Positions 51,113 through 60,965 of a DNA stretch of 64,000 nucleotides are shown in pieces. The stretch covers positions 1-64,000 of the forward strand of contig JAGYKX010000003.1 of the NCBI GenBank assembly GCA_018401115.1, in the 5' to 3' direction. The DNA is from Flavobacteriaceae bacterium. Lineage in GTDB: Bacteria; Bacteroidota; Bacteroidia; Flavobacteriales; Flavobacteriaceae. The notes beneath the pieces were generated by a model. The model searched no databases, was not told the origin of the DNA, and saw only the letters and a list, made by a program, of their open reading frames with translations. Position 1 is the first letter of the stretch. Each line of letters starts with the position of its first letter. Position numbers and translations under genes: made by a program.

Positions 51113-52276
51113 ATGACCTTAGTAGATTTTATTTTTTTAATCAGTAATGTACTGAGTTTTATTACCGCAGGACTTATCTTGTTTAAGGTCAATACCAATA
51201 GGATTTTCGGGGTTTATTTACTGGTAGCTTATTTGGTCCTCAATGGAATTTCCAACAGTTTTTACCTCCTTATTCAATACGGGTATATTGCCTATGTCCC
51301 TTATTTGTATAAAATTCCGGCGCCCCTCACCTTTTTAATTGGCCCCGCAGCCTATTTGTATTTAAGAGCTACACTTTACAGTGAAAAAAGGTTTCATAAA
51401 ACAGACTGGATACACTTTGTACCCTTTGCCATTTTTGCGGTGAATTATATCCCTTTTTACTTTATGCCTTTGGCAGAGAAAAGTGACTTGGTGGGCCGTG
51501 TGATTCAAGACATGAGTCTAGTATATATGCATCAAGACGGTTTGTTACCTGAATGGTTGAATATAGGTGTGAGGGCATTGCTTTCCATAGTCTATATCAT
51601 AGCCCAATGGCAACTCATTAGGAAGTTTTATAAAACCTATCCTTTAGAAAATGTGCATTTCATTAAAATTAAAAAATGGGTGCGCACCTTTTTTAATGCC
51701 CAAATGGGCTATTGGTTAGCGCTTTTGGTTATCTATATTGTCAATGGACTGGCCAATTATTTTGGGGCAGAAATTGTGCCTGAGTTTGTGCCTGCCAGTA
51801 CCCTCCTCATTATGTCTATCTTCTTTTTTGTATTGTCTGGGTATCTTTTAATGAGCCCTCACATTATGTTGGGACTCAATATGAACCTCTCGCTTCCAAA
51901 CCAATCAAAAGAGGAAGGCGCCAATACCTATGATCAAAGATTCTTTGAGACCATTAATGAAGTGGTCCTTGGTAAAAATTTGTTTTTGGACCCCAACCTG
52001 AACTTAGCAAAAGTAGCCACTGAAACAAAGGTCTCTCAAAGGAATATTGCCATTGCGGTCAGTGACCATGGATTCAGTAACTTCAATGAATACATAAACG
52101 AGTACAGGGTAAAATTATCGGTAGAAAAAATCGCTTCAAAAGAGATGGAGAATTATTCTATAGAGGCCATTGCCCAATCTTGCGGGTTTAATTCCAAGGC
52201 AACCTTTTACAGAAGTTTTAAAAAACTCCTAGGTTGCACCCCAACAGAGTATATAAAAAAACCCCAGGAATTTTAA
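51113..52276 (+). CDS. AraC-family regulator with N-terminal multi-TM sensor region
   Basis: N-terminal half with 6-7 TM segments; C-terminal AraC HTH (EYRVKLSVEKIASKEMENYSIEAIAQSCGFNSKATFYRSFKKLLGCTPTEY). Confidence 0.93.
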   Translation: MTLVDFIFLISNVLSFITAGLILFKVNTNRIFGVYLLVAYLVLNGISNSFYLLIQYGYIAYVPYLYKIPAPLTFLIGPAAYLYLRATLYSEKRFHKTDWIHFVPFAIFAVNYIPFYFMPLAEKSDLVGRVIQDMSLVYMHQDGLLPEWLNIGVRALLSIVYIIAQWQLIRKFYKTYPLENVHFIKIKKWVRTFFNAQMGYWLALLVIYIVNGLANYFGAEIVPEFVPASTLLIMSIFFFVLSGYLLMSPHIMLGLNMNLSLPNQSKEEGANTYDQRFFETINEVVLGKNLFLDPNLNLAKVATETKVSQRNIAIAVSDHGFSNFNEYINEYRVKLSVEKIASKEMENYSIEAIAQSCGFNSKATFYRSFKKLLGCTPTEYIKKPQEF

Positions 52277-52410
52277 AAAAAGTAAGTAGGTAAATAGATA
52301 AGATCTAGGAGATCGTTTCCTGGGGCTCTAATAACAATGAACTGCTAAATAAATCCTATTCGATTGTTTTTGAGTGATTTTTAAGGGGGTATCCCTCTCA
52401 TATTACGTTT

Positions 52411-52441
52411 TTGACACTCATTTAAAAATACACTACCTTTA
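52411..52441 (+). promoter_or_regulatory. Bacteroidota-type promoter for the arsS cassette (TTG-N20-TACCTTTA)
   Basis: 7/8 match to TAnnTTTG with TTG 20 bp upstream; 21 nt before the ATG at 52463. Confidence 0.55.
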
Positions 52442-52462
52442 AATTTCTTAAAAATCAGTGCT

Positions 52463-52798
52463 ATGGACAACAATTATTACGACCCAGGAGACCTTAGGAA
52501 ATTTGGAAAAATCTCTGAATGGGCCCCTGAACTGGGAGAGAAATTCTTTGATTACTACAATTCTGTATTTCAAGAAGGGGCGCTTTCTGCCCGTGAAAAA
52601 TCGCTCATTGCCCTAGCAGTAGCCCATGTGGTAAAATGTCCTTATTGTATTGACGCCTACACCAAAGACGGTCTTCAAAGAGGGATTACCAAAGAAGAGA
52701 TGATGGAGGCCGTTCACGCAGGCGCCGCTATTGAAAGTGGTGCTACCTTAGTACACGGCGTACAGATGATGAATAAATACAACAAACTCTCTATGTAA
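52463..52798 (+). CDS. Arsenosugar biosynthesis-associated peroxidase-like (CMD/AhpD-like) protein
   Basis: 111 aa AhpD-like with CPYCIDAYTKDGLQRGITKEEMMEAVHAGAAIESGATLVHG; directly upstream of arsS. Confidence 0.85.
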   Translation: MDNNYYDPGDLRKFGKISEWAPELGEKFFDYYNSVFQEGALSAREKSLIALAVAHVVKCPYCIDAYTKDGLQRGITKEEMMEAVHAGAAIESGATLVHGVQMMNKYNKLSM

Positions 52799-52827
52799 TA
52801 AAGGCCCGCAGCCTTTTATAAAACCCT

Positions 52828-53883
52828 ATGGCAACCAAATCTCTAAAAGCGGCAGGCCACCTATTGGCGCAAACCCAAAAACAATTAGACCTCCTTCAAT
52901 CGGGGCCTTTTAAAGATGGAGACCTGCCTTTATTTAAAGACAAAATAGCGCAAAGTGGTCAATACCCGCTAAAAAGTAAAAAATTAGAGATCCTTCAAAT
53001 AAATTTGGGGTATATGTGCAACCAAGTCTGTACCCACTGCCATGTAGACGCTGGCCCAGACAGAAAGGAGATCATGACCAGAGAAACCATGCAACAGTGT
53101 TTGGACGTGATTGCCCAAACAGGGGCCCATACCTTGGACCTGACGGGGGGTGCCCCGGAGATGAATCCAGATTTTAGGTGGTTTGTAGAAGCGGCATCGG
53201 CCGCAGGCATAAAAGACTTTATTGTCCGTTCTAACCTCACCATTATTAGGGCCAACAAAAAATACCACGACCTACCTGAGTTTTTTGCTAAATACGGCAT
53301 TCATGTGGTGTCTTCTATGCCGCATTACACCCAAGGAAAAACAGACAAACAGCGAGGAGATGGAGTGTTTAATGCCTCCATTGAAGCCTTGAAAATGCTC
53401 AACAAAGTGGGTTACGGTATGCCTGGAAACGATTTAAAATTAGACCTGGTGTACAACCCTTCTGGGGCATATTTACCTGGGGATCAGGCCGCCTTAGAAA
53501 AGGACTTTAAAAAAGCGTTGGACACCGATTTTGGGATTCAGTTTAACGCCTTATTTGCCATTACCAACCTGCCCATTTCACGCTTTTTAGACTACCTGGT
53601 GGCCTCTGGGAATTTTGAAGACTATATGTATGCCTTGGTAGACGCTTACAATCCTGCGGCTGTGGCGGGCGTAATGTGCACCAATACCCTTTCTGTGAGT
53701 TGGGACGGCTACCTCTACGACTGTGATTTTAACCAGATGTTAGGGCTCAAAGTAGCTGCTAAGGCCCGCCATATAAAGGACTACGATACTGCCTTATTAG
53801 AAGGGCGCGAGGTGGTGATTTCTCAGCATTGTTACGGTTGTACGGCAGGTGCTGGAAGCAGTTGTCAGGGCACAGTGGCCTAA
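52828..53883 (+). CDS. arsS: Radical SAM protein ArsS (arsenosugar biosynthesis)
   Basis: CxxxCxxC (MCNQVCTHCHVDAGPDRKE), DLTGGAPEMNPDFR, C-terminal HCYGCTAGAGSSCQG. Confidence 0.9.
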   Translation: MATKSLKAAGHLLAQTQKQLDLLQSGPFKDGDLPLFKDKIAQSGQYPLKSKKLEILQINLGYMCNQVCTHCHVDAGPDRKEIMTRETMQQCLDVIAQTGAHTLDLTGGAPEMNPDFRWFVEAASAAGIKDFIVRSNLTIIRANKKYHDLPEFFAKYGIHVVSSMPHYTQGKTDKQRGDGVFNASIEALKMLNKVGYGMPGNDLKLDLVYNPSGAYLPGDQAALEKDFKKALDTDFGIQFNALFAITNLPISRFLDYLVASGNFEDYMYALVDAYNPAAVAGVMCTNTLSVSWDGYLYDCDFNQMLGLKVAAKARHIKDYDTALLEGREVVISQHCYGCTAGAGSSCQGTVA

Positions 53884-53907
53884 AAAAGTGACTAGCTGTT
53901 TTTTGGC

Positions 53908-54987
53908 CTAATCGGCACGTGCCACATTTAACAACTCCCTCATTTTATGGGCAACCGCCTTGGGATCTATGCTTTCCATGACCTTTTCATATCCTTCAGG
54001 TACTTCTTTTCCAAATACAGATGTTGGCAATCCTGGGTACTGATTGCGGTCAGATAACAACTGGTGATTAGCTGGTTGAAAAATAGGTGCAAAACCAGCG
54101 TAGGGATGGGTGTTTCCCCATAGGGTCATGGTAGGCACACCGTACATGGCCGCCAAATGAGCATTGCCGGAGTCCATTGCCAGCATTAAGTCCAGATGAG
54201 CAATCAGGGATAGTTCTTGCTCAAAAGAAAGCGACAAACCGTGGCTGCTATTGGGAAATTGCTCACAAAGGGCTTTAATTTTAGGGGCTTCTTCAGGACC
54301 ACCGCCAAAAAACACAAAACGAATCTCTTTTTGGTCTTTGCCGGCCAAACGGATAAAAATTTCCAAGGCCTGAACCATGAGCTTTAATGGGTATTGCTTG
54401 CCTGCATGGGCAGCAAAAGGGGCTATGCCAATGGTTTTTTGTGGCTTTTCGGGAGTGCTTTGTACTTTATTTGGCGGCTTGGATAATACGGTCGTTGCGT
54501 CTAAAGTCACAGGATAACCTAATTTTTTGAATACCTCTGCATAACGAATACTACTGTGTGGAAGGGGTCTAAACACTTTATTATGGAGGCGGGTTAAGGT
54601 CTTTTTCTCTGCCCTACCCTTGTCTATAGTAGCACATTTGTACCCACTTAAAGAAAGAAAAAAACACAAGAGACGGGAGCGCAGCACATAGTGAAGATCT
54701 GCTACCGCTGTAAAACCTTCTTTTTTTAGTGACTTACTCAGGCGCCAAATTCCTGTAAGGCCTTTGTGAATACCTTTGGTATGCACCGGGATGATTTTTA
54801 GTCTGGGGATATCTTTAAAGATAGGTGCCCACTTTTCTAAGGTGACTAAGCTTATTTGTAGCTGGGAATGCTGTGTGAGTAGGGCATTTAAAACAGGTGC
54901 CATGATGGCCACATCTCCCATAGCAGAAAGCCTAATCACCAATAAATGGTGCTTTAAAGCTTTAGGGATGTTTTCTGAGCTGGGCAA
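53908..54987 (-). CDS. Glycosyltransferase family 9 (heptosyltransferase-like)
   Basis: VIRLSAMGDVAIMAPVL; MLAMDSGNAHLAAMYGVPTMTLWGNTHP. Confidence 0.93.
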   Translation of the reverse strand: MPSSENIPKALKHHLLVIRLSAMGDVAIMAPVLNALLTQHSQLQISLVTLEKWAPIFKDIPRLKIIPVHTKGIHKGLTGIWRLSKSLKKEGFTAVADLHYVLRSRLLCFFLSLSGYKCATIDKGRAEKKTLTRLHNKVFRPLPHSSIRYAEVFKKLGYPVTLDATTVLSKPPNKVQSTPEKPQKTIGIAPFAAHAGKQYPLKLMVQALEIFIRLAGKDQKEIRFVFFGGGPEEAPKIKALCEQFPNSSHGLSLSFEQELSLIAHLDLMLAMDSGNAHLAAMYGVPTMTLWGNTHPYAGFAPIFQPANHQLLSDRNQYPGLPTSVFGKEVPEGYEKVMESIDPKAVAHKMRELLNVARAD

Positions 54988-55014
54988 TGGGGGGTAACTG
55001 TTTAAATGGGGTCC

Positions 55015-55647
55015 TTATTTCTGGGCCCTGAGCACTGGGTTCAGGTCTGCGTCGTTGTACATTTTCATTTGCTTGTAGACTTTCATGTACTTGTTTCCGG
55101 CTTCAAAATCTGCCAACAACTGGTCTATGGCCAAACAGAGGTCTTCCTTTTGAGTGAGCAACACTGCTAGTTTCTCTTGGCACTGGGCTATGTGAGCAGG
55201 GCTAGCGTCTTCTCTGAGCACCTCTTCCCTCATATGATATACTTTTAGGGCCAATATAGAGAGCCTGTCCACCGCCCATGCAGGACTTTCTGTATTAATG
55301 GTCGCAGTAGCAGAGGTCTTTGCCCCTTTGTATTGTTCGTAGAAATAACTGTCTATATACTCTACCAAATCGGTGCGCTCTTGGTTGCTGGCGTCTATCT
55401 TTCGCTTGAGCTCAAGGGCGCCTACAGGATCAATGGCTGGGTCGCGAATGAGGTCTTCATAATGCCACTGTACCGTATCTATCCAGTTTTTATTGTAGAG
55501 TAAATGGGCAATCTCTTTAGCGTCGTGGGGGTTTTGGAATTCCTGATCTACACGGTCTAAAAGATGGTACTTCTCTATACTTTCGTTGAAAATTTTCCAA
55601 GCGGTGGCAGCAAACATATTCTTGTGATTTTGGGCAAAGGTACCCAT
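55015..55647 (-). CDS. DUF4254-family protein
   Basis: ALLYNKNWIDTVQWHYEDLIRDP-type sequence; adjacent to GT9. Confidence 0.8.
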   Translation of the reverse strand: MGTFAQNHKNMFAATAWKIFNESIEKYHLLDRVDQEFQNPHDAKEIAHLLYNKNWIDTVQWHYEDLIRDPAIDPVGALELKRKIDASNQERTDLVEYIDSYFYEQYKGAKTSATATINTESPAWAVDRLSILALKVYHMREEVLREDASPAHIAQCQEKLAVLLTQKEDLCLAIDQLLADFEAGNKYMKVYKQMKMYNDADLNPVLRAQK

Positions 55648-56610
55648 TTAATTTTGAACCAAATAAACGATTAAACCCCAAAGGGGTGCGCTTAACACAC
55701 TCCACATTAAGACTTCCTTCTGCCAAGTTTTAGGGAGTAATTCTGTGGTATTACTCCAAAGAAAAGCCAGGGGAAAAAAAGAAAACACTAATGCGCTGTG
55801 GTTGTCTGCTGGAGAAAAGAGGTAAAGTAGCCCCCCTAAAAATCCGGTCAAGGTCAGTATAGCCAAGCTATTTTTACGCCCCAATGAAGCCACTTTTGCA
55901 CTCGCTTTCCTGCTGTAATTCCACAACAACACTAAAGTGCTGATTCCAAAAAAACCAATAATTACTAGGCTCATTTTGGCGTAAAAACCTTGGGGCTGAA
56001 CATTAAAAAGATACTGCTTATTGAAAAAAGAACTGAAATTATCTCTAATAACAAACCCCCAAAGCAATGCTGCATACACCAAAATGGCCCAAAGAATTAA
56101 TCCCCAATACCTCGGATTGTTCTTGTCGTAAATAAGGAGTGATGCCACTAAAACAAGGAGGTATAATAGGGTCCAATCGTAAAAATAACTGGCCACCAAA
56201 AACCACAAACAGGCTTCAAAAACTTTTCTTCTAGAACGTTGTTTGGTCTTTAAGCTCAAGATACGCCTGAGCCCTAGAAGGACAAAAAAGTGAGCCAAAA
56301 GGAGGTCTGTATGGGAAAAAATGGCTGGAAAAAAACCACAAAAAATCACGAAATAAAAGAGCGTATAGCTGTGGGTGAGCACCAGTTTATTTCTTTTGAG
56401 TATAAAGTCTATTAAAAAGATTACGGGAACCAAAAGCGCCAAACCCTTTAAGAAAAAACCAATGTTTTGTAGTAAATAGGCACAAAAACCACGGCTGTCT
56501 TGTGAACCAATTCCTATAAAGCCCTCAAAAGAAAGTATATAAACAGCCAATAAGAAGGTAAGCAGCAAAAAGTTTACAGGCTTTGTTTTGCTAAAAATGT
56601 GGCTTATCAT
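55648..56610 (-). CDS. DUF6427-family multi-TM protein
   Basis: 320 aa polytopic membrane protein in the conserved neighbourhood GT9-DUF4254-DUF6427-DUF6341-purD. Confidence 0.75.
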   Translation of the reverse strand: MISHIFSKTKPVNFLLLTFLLAVYILSFEGFIGIGSQDSRGFCAYLLQNIGFFLKGLALLVPVIFLIDFILKRNKLVLTHSYTLFYFVIFCGFFPAIFSHTDLLLAHFFVLLGLRRILSLKTKQRSRRKVFEACLWFLVASYFYDWTLLYLLVLVASLLIYDKNNPRYWGLILWAILVYAALLWGFVIRDNFSSFFNKQYLFNVQPQGFYAKMSLVIIGFFGISTLVLLWNYSRKASAKVASLGRKNSLAILTLTGFLGGLLYLFSPADNHSALVFSFFPLAFLWSNTTELLPKTWQKEVLMWSVLSAPLWGLIVYLVQN

Positions 56611-56622
56611 GAGAAGATTTTA

Positions 56623-56630
56623 TACTTTTG
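56623..56630 (+). promoter_or_regulatory. Candidate -7 element TACTTTTG upstream of the DUF6341-like gene
   Basis: Exact TAnnTTTG; -33 not obvious. Confidence 0.35.
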
Positions 56631-56724
56631 TACGATAAGAAGGTATTTAACTCCCTTCTCAAAGATAAAGTTACGCTAAATAATAAAAATTTTGGCCTTG
56701 TTTTATCGAGGCTATTTAAAATAA

Positions 56725-56955
56725 ATGATCATGATGATTTCTCTTTTCAAAGCCATTGAAAGTCTCTTTGTAGATTTTTTATTCTTACCTTTTGACGCTT
56801 TACGCAGTATGGATAATTGGTGGGGAGCCAACGCACTAAACTGGGTTTTTATGCTCATTGGCGCTGCCGCCATGGTATATTGGATGCTGCAATTAAAAGG
56901 ATTCAGTGATTCAGGAGAAGAAAACAAAGACGTTTCTGCACACTCTTATATTTAA
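56725..56955 (+). CDS. DUF6341-like small membrane protein
   Basis: 76 aa: MISLFKAIESLFVDFLFLPFDALRSMDNWWGANALNWVFMLIGAAAMVYWMLQLKGFSDSGEENK; one TM. Confidence 0.75.
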   Translation: MIMMISLFKAIESLFVDFLFLPFDALRSMDNWWGANALNWVFMLIGAAAMVYWMLQLKGFSDSGEENKDVSAHSYI

Positions 56956-56984
56956 TACGCAGGGCCTAACCCATATAACATATT

Positions 56985-57015
56985 AAAAAAAGCCCGCTAA
57001 TAGCGGGCTTTTTTT
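56985..57015. terminator. Bidirectional intrinsic terminator between the DUF6341-like gene and purD
   Basis: AAAAAAAGCCCGCTA-ATAGCGGGCTTTTTTT. Confidence 0.9.
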
Positions 57016-57019
57016 GGGC

Positions 57020-58321
57020 TTAATCAAGATCAAAACCTAAATCTTCTCTATAGTATATGTCTTTAAAAGAAATGCTTTTTAATCGATCGTAAGACCTGGA
57101 CAAAGCTTCTTTATAATCGTTTCCAAAACTTGTTACGGCCAAGACCCTTCCTCCGTTGGTTACCACCCTGCCGTTTTGAATTGTTGTTCCCGCATGAAAA
57201 ATTAAAGCATCGCTAGGGGTTTCCAAACCTGATATTTCATGCCCCTTTTCATAGGCTTCTGGGTAGCCGCCTGCAACGCTCATCACAGTGGTGGCTGTTC
57301 TTGGGTCCATTTCTAATTGGATCTGATCTAATGTTTGCTTAGCTACGGCATTGAACACCGCGACTAAATCTGTTTTTAGCCTAGGCAAGACTACCTCTGT
57401 TTCTGGATCACCCAAACGCACATTGTACTCTATGACAAAAGGGTCTTCGCCTACTTTAATCAGGCCAATAAAAATAAAGCCTTTATAAGGGAGGCCGTCT
57501 TTTTCTAAGCCTTGAATCGTAGGTTCCACTACCCTTTTATGAATCTTATCCATAAAGGCTGTGTCTGCAAAAGGTACGGGAGAAATAGCGCCCATACCAC
57601 CCGTGTTGAGTCCTGTATCTCCAGCGCCAATTCTTTTATAATCTTTGGCTGTAGGGAGTACTTTATAGTTTTTACCATCTGTTAAGACAAAACAAGACAG
57701 TTCAATCCCGTCTAAAAACTCTTCAATCACCACAGTGGTACTGGCTGCGCCAAATTTAGCGTCTACCAACATGTTTTTCAATTCTTCCTTAGCCTTTGCC
57801 AAGTCTTCTAAAATAAGCACCCCTTTACCAGCCGCTAAACCGTCTGCTTTTAACACATAAGGAGGCTTCAATGTATCTAAGAAATTATAGCCCACTTCCA
57901 AGTTTTTAGCTGTAAAAGCTTGGTAGGCTGCTGTTGGAATATGGTGACGCATGAGAAATTGCTTTGCGAAATCTTTGCTGCCTTCTAAGGCGGCAGCAGC
58001 TTTCTGAGGGCCTATCACTGGAACATCCGTAAGGGCTGGATCAGCTAGAAAGAAATCGTGTACCCCCAATACTAGAGGGTCTTCTGGTCCTACAACAACC
58101 ATTTGAATGTCATGGGTCAAGACCGCTTCCTTAATAGCTGGAAAATCGGTGACACCAATCGCTAAATTAGTCGCTATCTGAGCCGTTCCTGCATTTCCAG
58201 GAGCTACAAACAACTGGGTAGGAGTTTGGCTTTCTTTAAGCTTCCATGCAATGGTGTGTTCACGCCCTCCGGCGCCTAGAATGAGAATATTCATGAGGGT
58301 AAAATTTTTGTAAAAATACAC
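57020..58321 (-). CDS. purD: Phosphoribosylamine-glycine ligase (likely start MNILILGAGGREHT)
   Basis: MNILILGAGGREHTIAWKL; ATP-grasp motifs; EYNVRLGDPETEVVLPRL. Confidence 0.97.
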   Translation of the reverse strand: MYFYKNFTLMNILILGAGGREHTIAWKLKESQTPTQLFVAPGNAGTAQIATNLAIGVTDFPAIKEAVLTHDIQMVVVGPEDPLVLGVHDFFLADPALTDVPVIGPQKAAAALEGSKDFAKQFLMRHHIPTAAYQAFTAKNLEVGYNFLDTLKPPYVLKADGLAAGKGVLILEDLAKAKEELKNMLVDAKFGAASTTVVIEEFLDGIELSCFVLTDGKNYKVLPTAKDYKRIGAGDTGLNTGGMGAISPVPFADTAFMDKIHKRVVEPTIQGLEKDGLPYKGFIFIGLIKVGEDPFVIEYNVRLGDPETEVVLPRLKTDLVAVFNAVAKQTLDQIQLEMDPRTATTVMSVAGGYPEAYEKGHEISGLETPSDALIFHAGTTIQNGRVVTNGGRVLAVTSFGNDYKEALSRSYDRLKSISFKDIYYREDLGFDLD

Positions 58322-58354
58322 TTTGTAAAAGAAACCCTTTGGCTCTCCGTAAAT

Positions 58355-59356
58355 TTATTTAAAGTCTCTGTGTGCCTTAGCGTTTAGTTCTTCCAAAGGC
58401 AGGGACTTAAAATAGTCAAAAACTTTGGCAATCCCCTCTTTCCTAGATACTTTAGGGGTCCAATCCAGCACTTTTTTAGCGAGTGAAATATCTGGTTTTC
58501 GTTGGAGTGGGTCGTCCTGAGGAAGGGGCTTAAAGACTATTTTTTGATCTGTACCGCTGAGGCGTTGAATTTCCTGAGCAAATTCTAGAATAGACGTTTC
58601 GTGAGGGTTTCCAATATTGACAGGCTCCGCATAATCAGACATAAGTAAGCTATAAATGCCGGCTACCTGATCTGAAATATAACAAAACGACCTGGTCTGG
58701 CTTCCATCACCAAATACAGTAAGGTCTTCTCCCCGGAGTACCTGTCCCATAAAAGCAGGGACTACCCTTCCGTCATTGAGCCTCATTCTAGGGCCGTAAG
58801 TATTAAAGATTCTCACAATACGGGTCTCTAGTAAGTGAAAACGATGGTAGGCCATGGTAATAGATTCCATAAAGCGTTTAGCCTCGTCATAGACGCCCCT
58901 AGGTCCTACAGGGCTAACATTCCCATTGTAGTCTTCTGTTTGTGGGTGTACCAAAGGGTCTCCGTACACTTCTGAGGTAGAAGCAACTAAAATTCTGGCG
59001 TTTTTCTCCTTGGCCAAGCCTAATAAGTTGTGAGTGCCCAAGGCGCCTACTTTTAGGGTTTCTATGGGTATTTTCAGATAGTCAATAGGACTTGCAGGAG
59101 AAGCGAAATGTAAGATATAATCCAATGCACCAGGCACGTGTACAAAAGTGGTGACGTCGTGGTGGTGAAACTCAAAATTGGGCAAAGAGAACAGGTGGGA
59201 AATATTTTTTAAATCTCCTGTGATCAGGTTGTCCATTCCAATGACATGAAAGTCCTTTGCTATAAAAAAATCACAGAGATGAGACCCTAAAAAGCCCGCA
59301 GCTCCAGTGATTAAAATTCTTTTTTTTGTCAGTGTTGTATGCGTCATATTGAACAA
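58355..59356 (-). CDS. UDP-glucuronate decarboxylase (UDP-xylose synthase)-like SDR
   Basis: [59 protein letters not shown]. Confidence 0.9.
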   Translation of the reverse strand: MFNMTHTTLTKKRILITGAAGFLGSHLCDFFIAKDFHVIGMDNLITGDLKNISHLFSLPNFEFHHHDVTTFVHVPGALDYILHFASPASPIDYLKIPIETLKVGALGTHNLLGLAKEKNARILVASTSEVYGDPLVHPQTEDYNGNVSPVGPRGVYDEAKRFMESITMAYHRFHLLETRIVRIFNTYGPRMRLNDGRVVPAFMGQVLRGEDLTVFGDGSQTRSFCYISDQVAGIYSLLMSDYAEPVNIGNPHETSILEFAQEIQRLSGTDQKIVFKPLPQDDPLQRKPDISLAKKVLDWTPKVSRKEGIAKVFDYFKSLPLEELNAKAHRDFK

Positions 59357-59370
59357 ACTTTATAAGGGTA

Positions 59371-60369
59371 TTAAGCGGTCTTTAGTATGCTGAGCACCTC
59401 AGCTAAGGCTTCTTTCCAATGTCTCGCTTTTAGATCTAGTGTGTTTTCTAATACGCTATAGTGAGGGCGAGGCGCTGGTGCTGCGAAATCTTCTGTGCTA
59501 ATGGGTTTTACTGTAATGGGTAAGTTGCGCTGTTCAAAAATAGCGCCAGCCAACTGAGCCCAATGGGCAGGGCCTGTATTGCTAAAATGGTGTATGCCAT
59601 AAGGAGGGGCCTTTGTAGCTATCAGTAAGATTAAAGCTCTGGCCAAATCTAAGGCAGAGGTAGGGCAGCCAAATTGGTCTGCCACCACAGAAATAATTGG
59701 AGGTATACGATCTGAGGTTTGCAGATTTGGTTCCGATATAAAAGAAAGTCTTTCCTGCGCCAAACGCAACATAGTTTTAACAAAGTTGTGCCCAAAAGGA
59801 CTAAATAACCAAGAAGTGCGCACAATATAATGAGGTCCTGAAGCGCCTTGTACCGCTTTTTCCCCTGCCGCTTTAGAGCGGGCATATACGCCTTTTGGGG
59901 CAACGGAATCTGAGGGAGTAAAAGGTTTTTGATGGGTGCTTTTTCCGCCAAATACAAAATCTGAAGAGATATAAACAAAGAGAATATTTCGCTTGGCGCA
60001 GGCTTGTGCTAGCAGCGCAGTGGCGGTTTCATTCACGTAAAAAGCGGCTTGTTCGTCTGATTCTGCTGCGTCTACCTGAGTATATGCTGCGGCGTGTACG
60101 AAGGCCTTGGGCTTATGCTCCTCTATAAGCCTGTCAATGTCCTGAGAAAGACTTTCTCTGAAGTTTAAATCTAGCTGGTCTCTGTCTAAAAAAATATAAT
60201 CATGTCCTGCCGTAAAAGCAGTCTTTTGCTCATGAGTGGGAGTACTGTTTAAAACAGCAGAAGACTTTTGATGGGTAAGCTCATGTTCTAAAATATACCG
60301 CAAAGACTGTCCCAACTGGCCACTAGCGCCCGTGACTAAGATCCTATCTTTTTGTAGAAACTCCCCCAT
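59371..60369 (-). CDS. rfbD: dTDP-4-dehydrorhamnose reductase
   Basis: VTGASGQLGQSLR, AAYTQVDAAESDEQAAFYVN, SSDFVFGG, RTSWLFSPFGHNFVKTML. Confidence 0.94.
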   Translation of the reverse strand: MGEFLQKDRILVTGASGQLGQSLRYILEHELTHQKSSAVLNSTPTHEQKTAFTAGHDYIFLDRDQLDLNFRESLSQDIDRLIEEHKPKAFVHAAAYTQVDAAESDEQAAFYVNETATALLAQACAKRNILFVYISSDFVFGGKSTHQKPFTPSDSVAPKGVYARSKAAGEKAVQGASGPHYIVRTSWLFSPFGHNFVKTMLRLAQERLSFISEPNLQTSDRIPPIISVVADQFGCPTSALDLARALILLIATKAPPYGIHHFSNTGPAHWAQLAGAIFEQRNLPITVKPISTEDFAAPAPRPHYSVLENTLDLKARHWKEALAEVLSILKTA

Positions 60370-60911
60370 TATAAAATATCTTTTAAAAGCGGGAGGGCTT
60401 GGTCTTTTTCAGATAATAAAGGGGTTCTGTCTCCAAGGCCCCAATCGATATTTAGGGAAGGGTCTGCGTAATATATGCCGCCCTCATGGTCCTTTTGGTA
60501 AGGCGCGTCACAGGCGTACACCACTGTAGCGGTATTGGTCAATACAGAAAATCCATGTGCAAAACCCTTGGGTATATAGAGCTGCTTGAGGTTTAAAGCA
60601 CTTAAATTAGTGCGGTGGTGCATACCATAGGTAGGAGAATCCGGCCTTAAATCTACCACCACATCTATAATGTCTCCTTCTAGCACCCGAACCAATTTGG
60701 CTTGTGCATAGTCTCCTTTTTGGTAATGAAGCGCCCTAATCGTTCCTTTCACAGAAGTAGACTGATTCTCTTGGGCTACCTCAAAAGAAATTCCAGTAGC
60801 CTCGAGAAAGTGAGTCTTATTAAAGGCCTCAAAAAAAGAGCCGCGGGCGTCTTTAAATAGGGTTGGAATTATTTCAAAACAACCTTTTAATGGGGTTTCT
60901 ATATAGGCCAT
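60369..60911 (-). CDS. rfbC: dTDP-4-dehydrorhamnose 3,5-epimerase
   Basis: DARGSFFEAFNK, QENQSTSVKGTIRALHYQ, PKGFAHGFSVL. Confidence 0.96.
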   Translation of the reverse strand: MAYIETPLKGCFEIIPTLFKDARGSFFEAFNKTHFLEATGISFEVAQENQSTSVKGTIRALHYQKGDYAQAKLVRVLEGDIIDVVVDLRPDSPTYGMHHRTNLSALNLKQLYIPKGFAHGFSVLTNTATVVYACDAPYQKDHEGGIYYADPSLNIDWGLGDRTPLLSEKDQALPLLKDIL

Positions 60912-60965
60912 ACCAGAAGGGGTTTTGCCATTAAGGTCACGTTCATAGTGTTTTTATTCATGATG

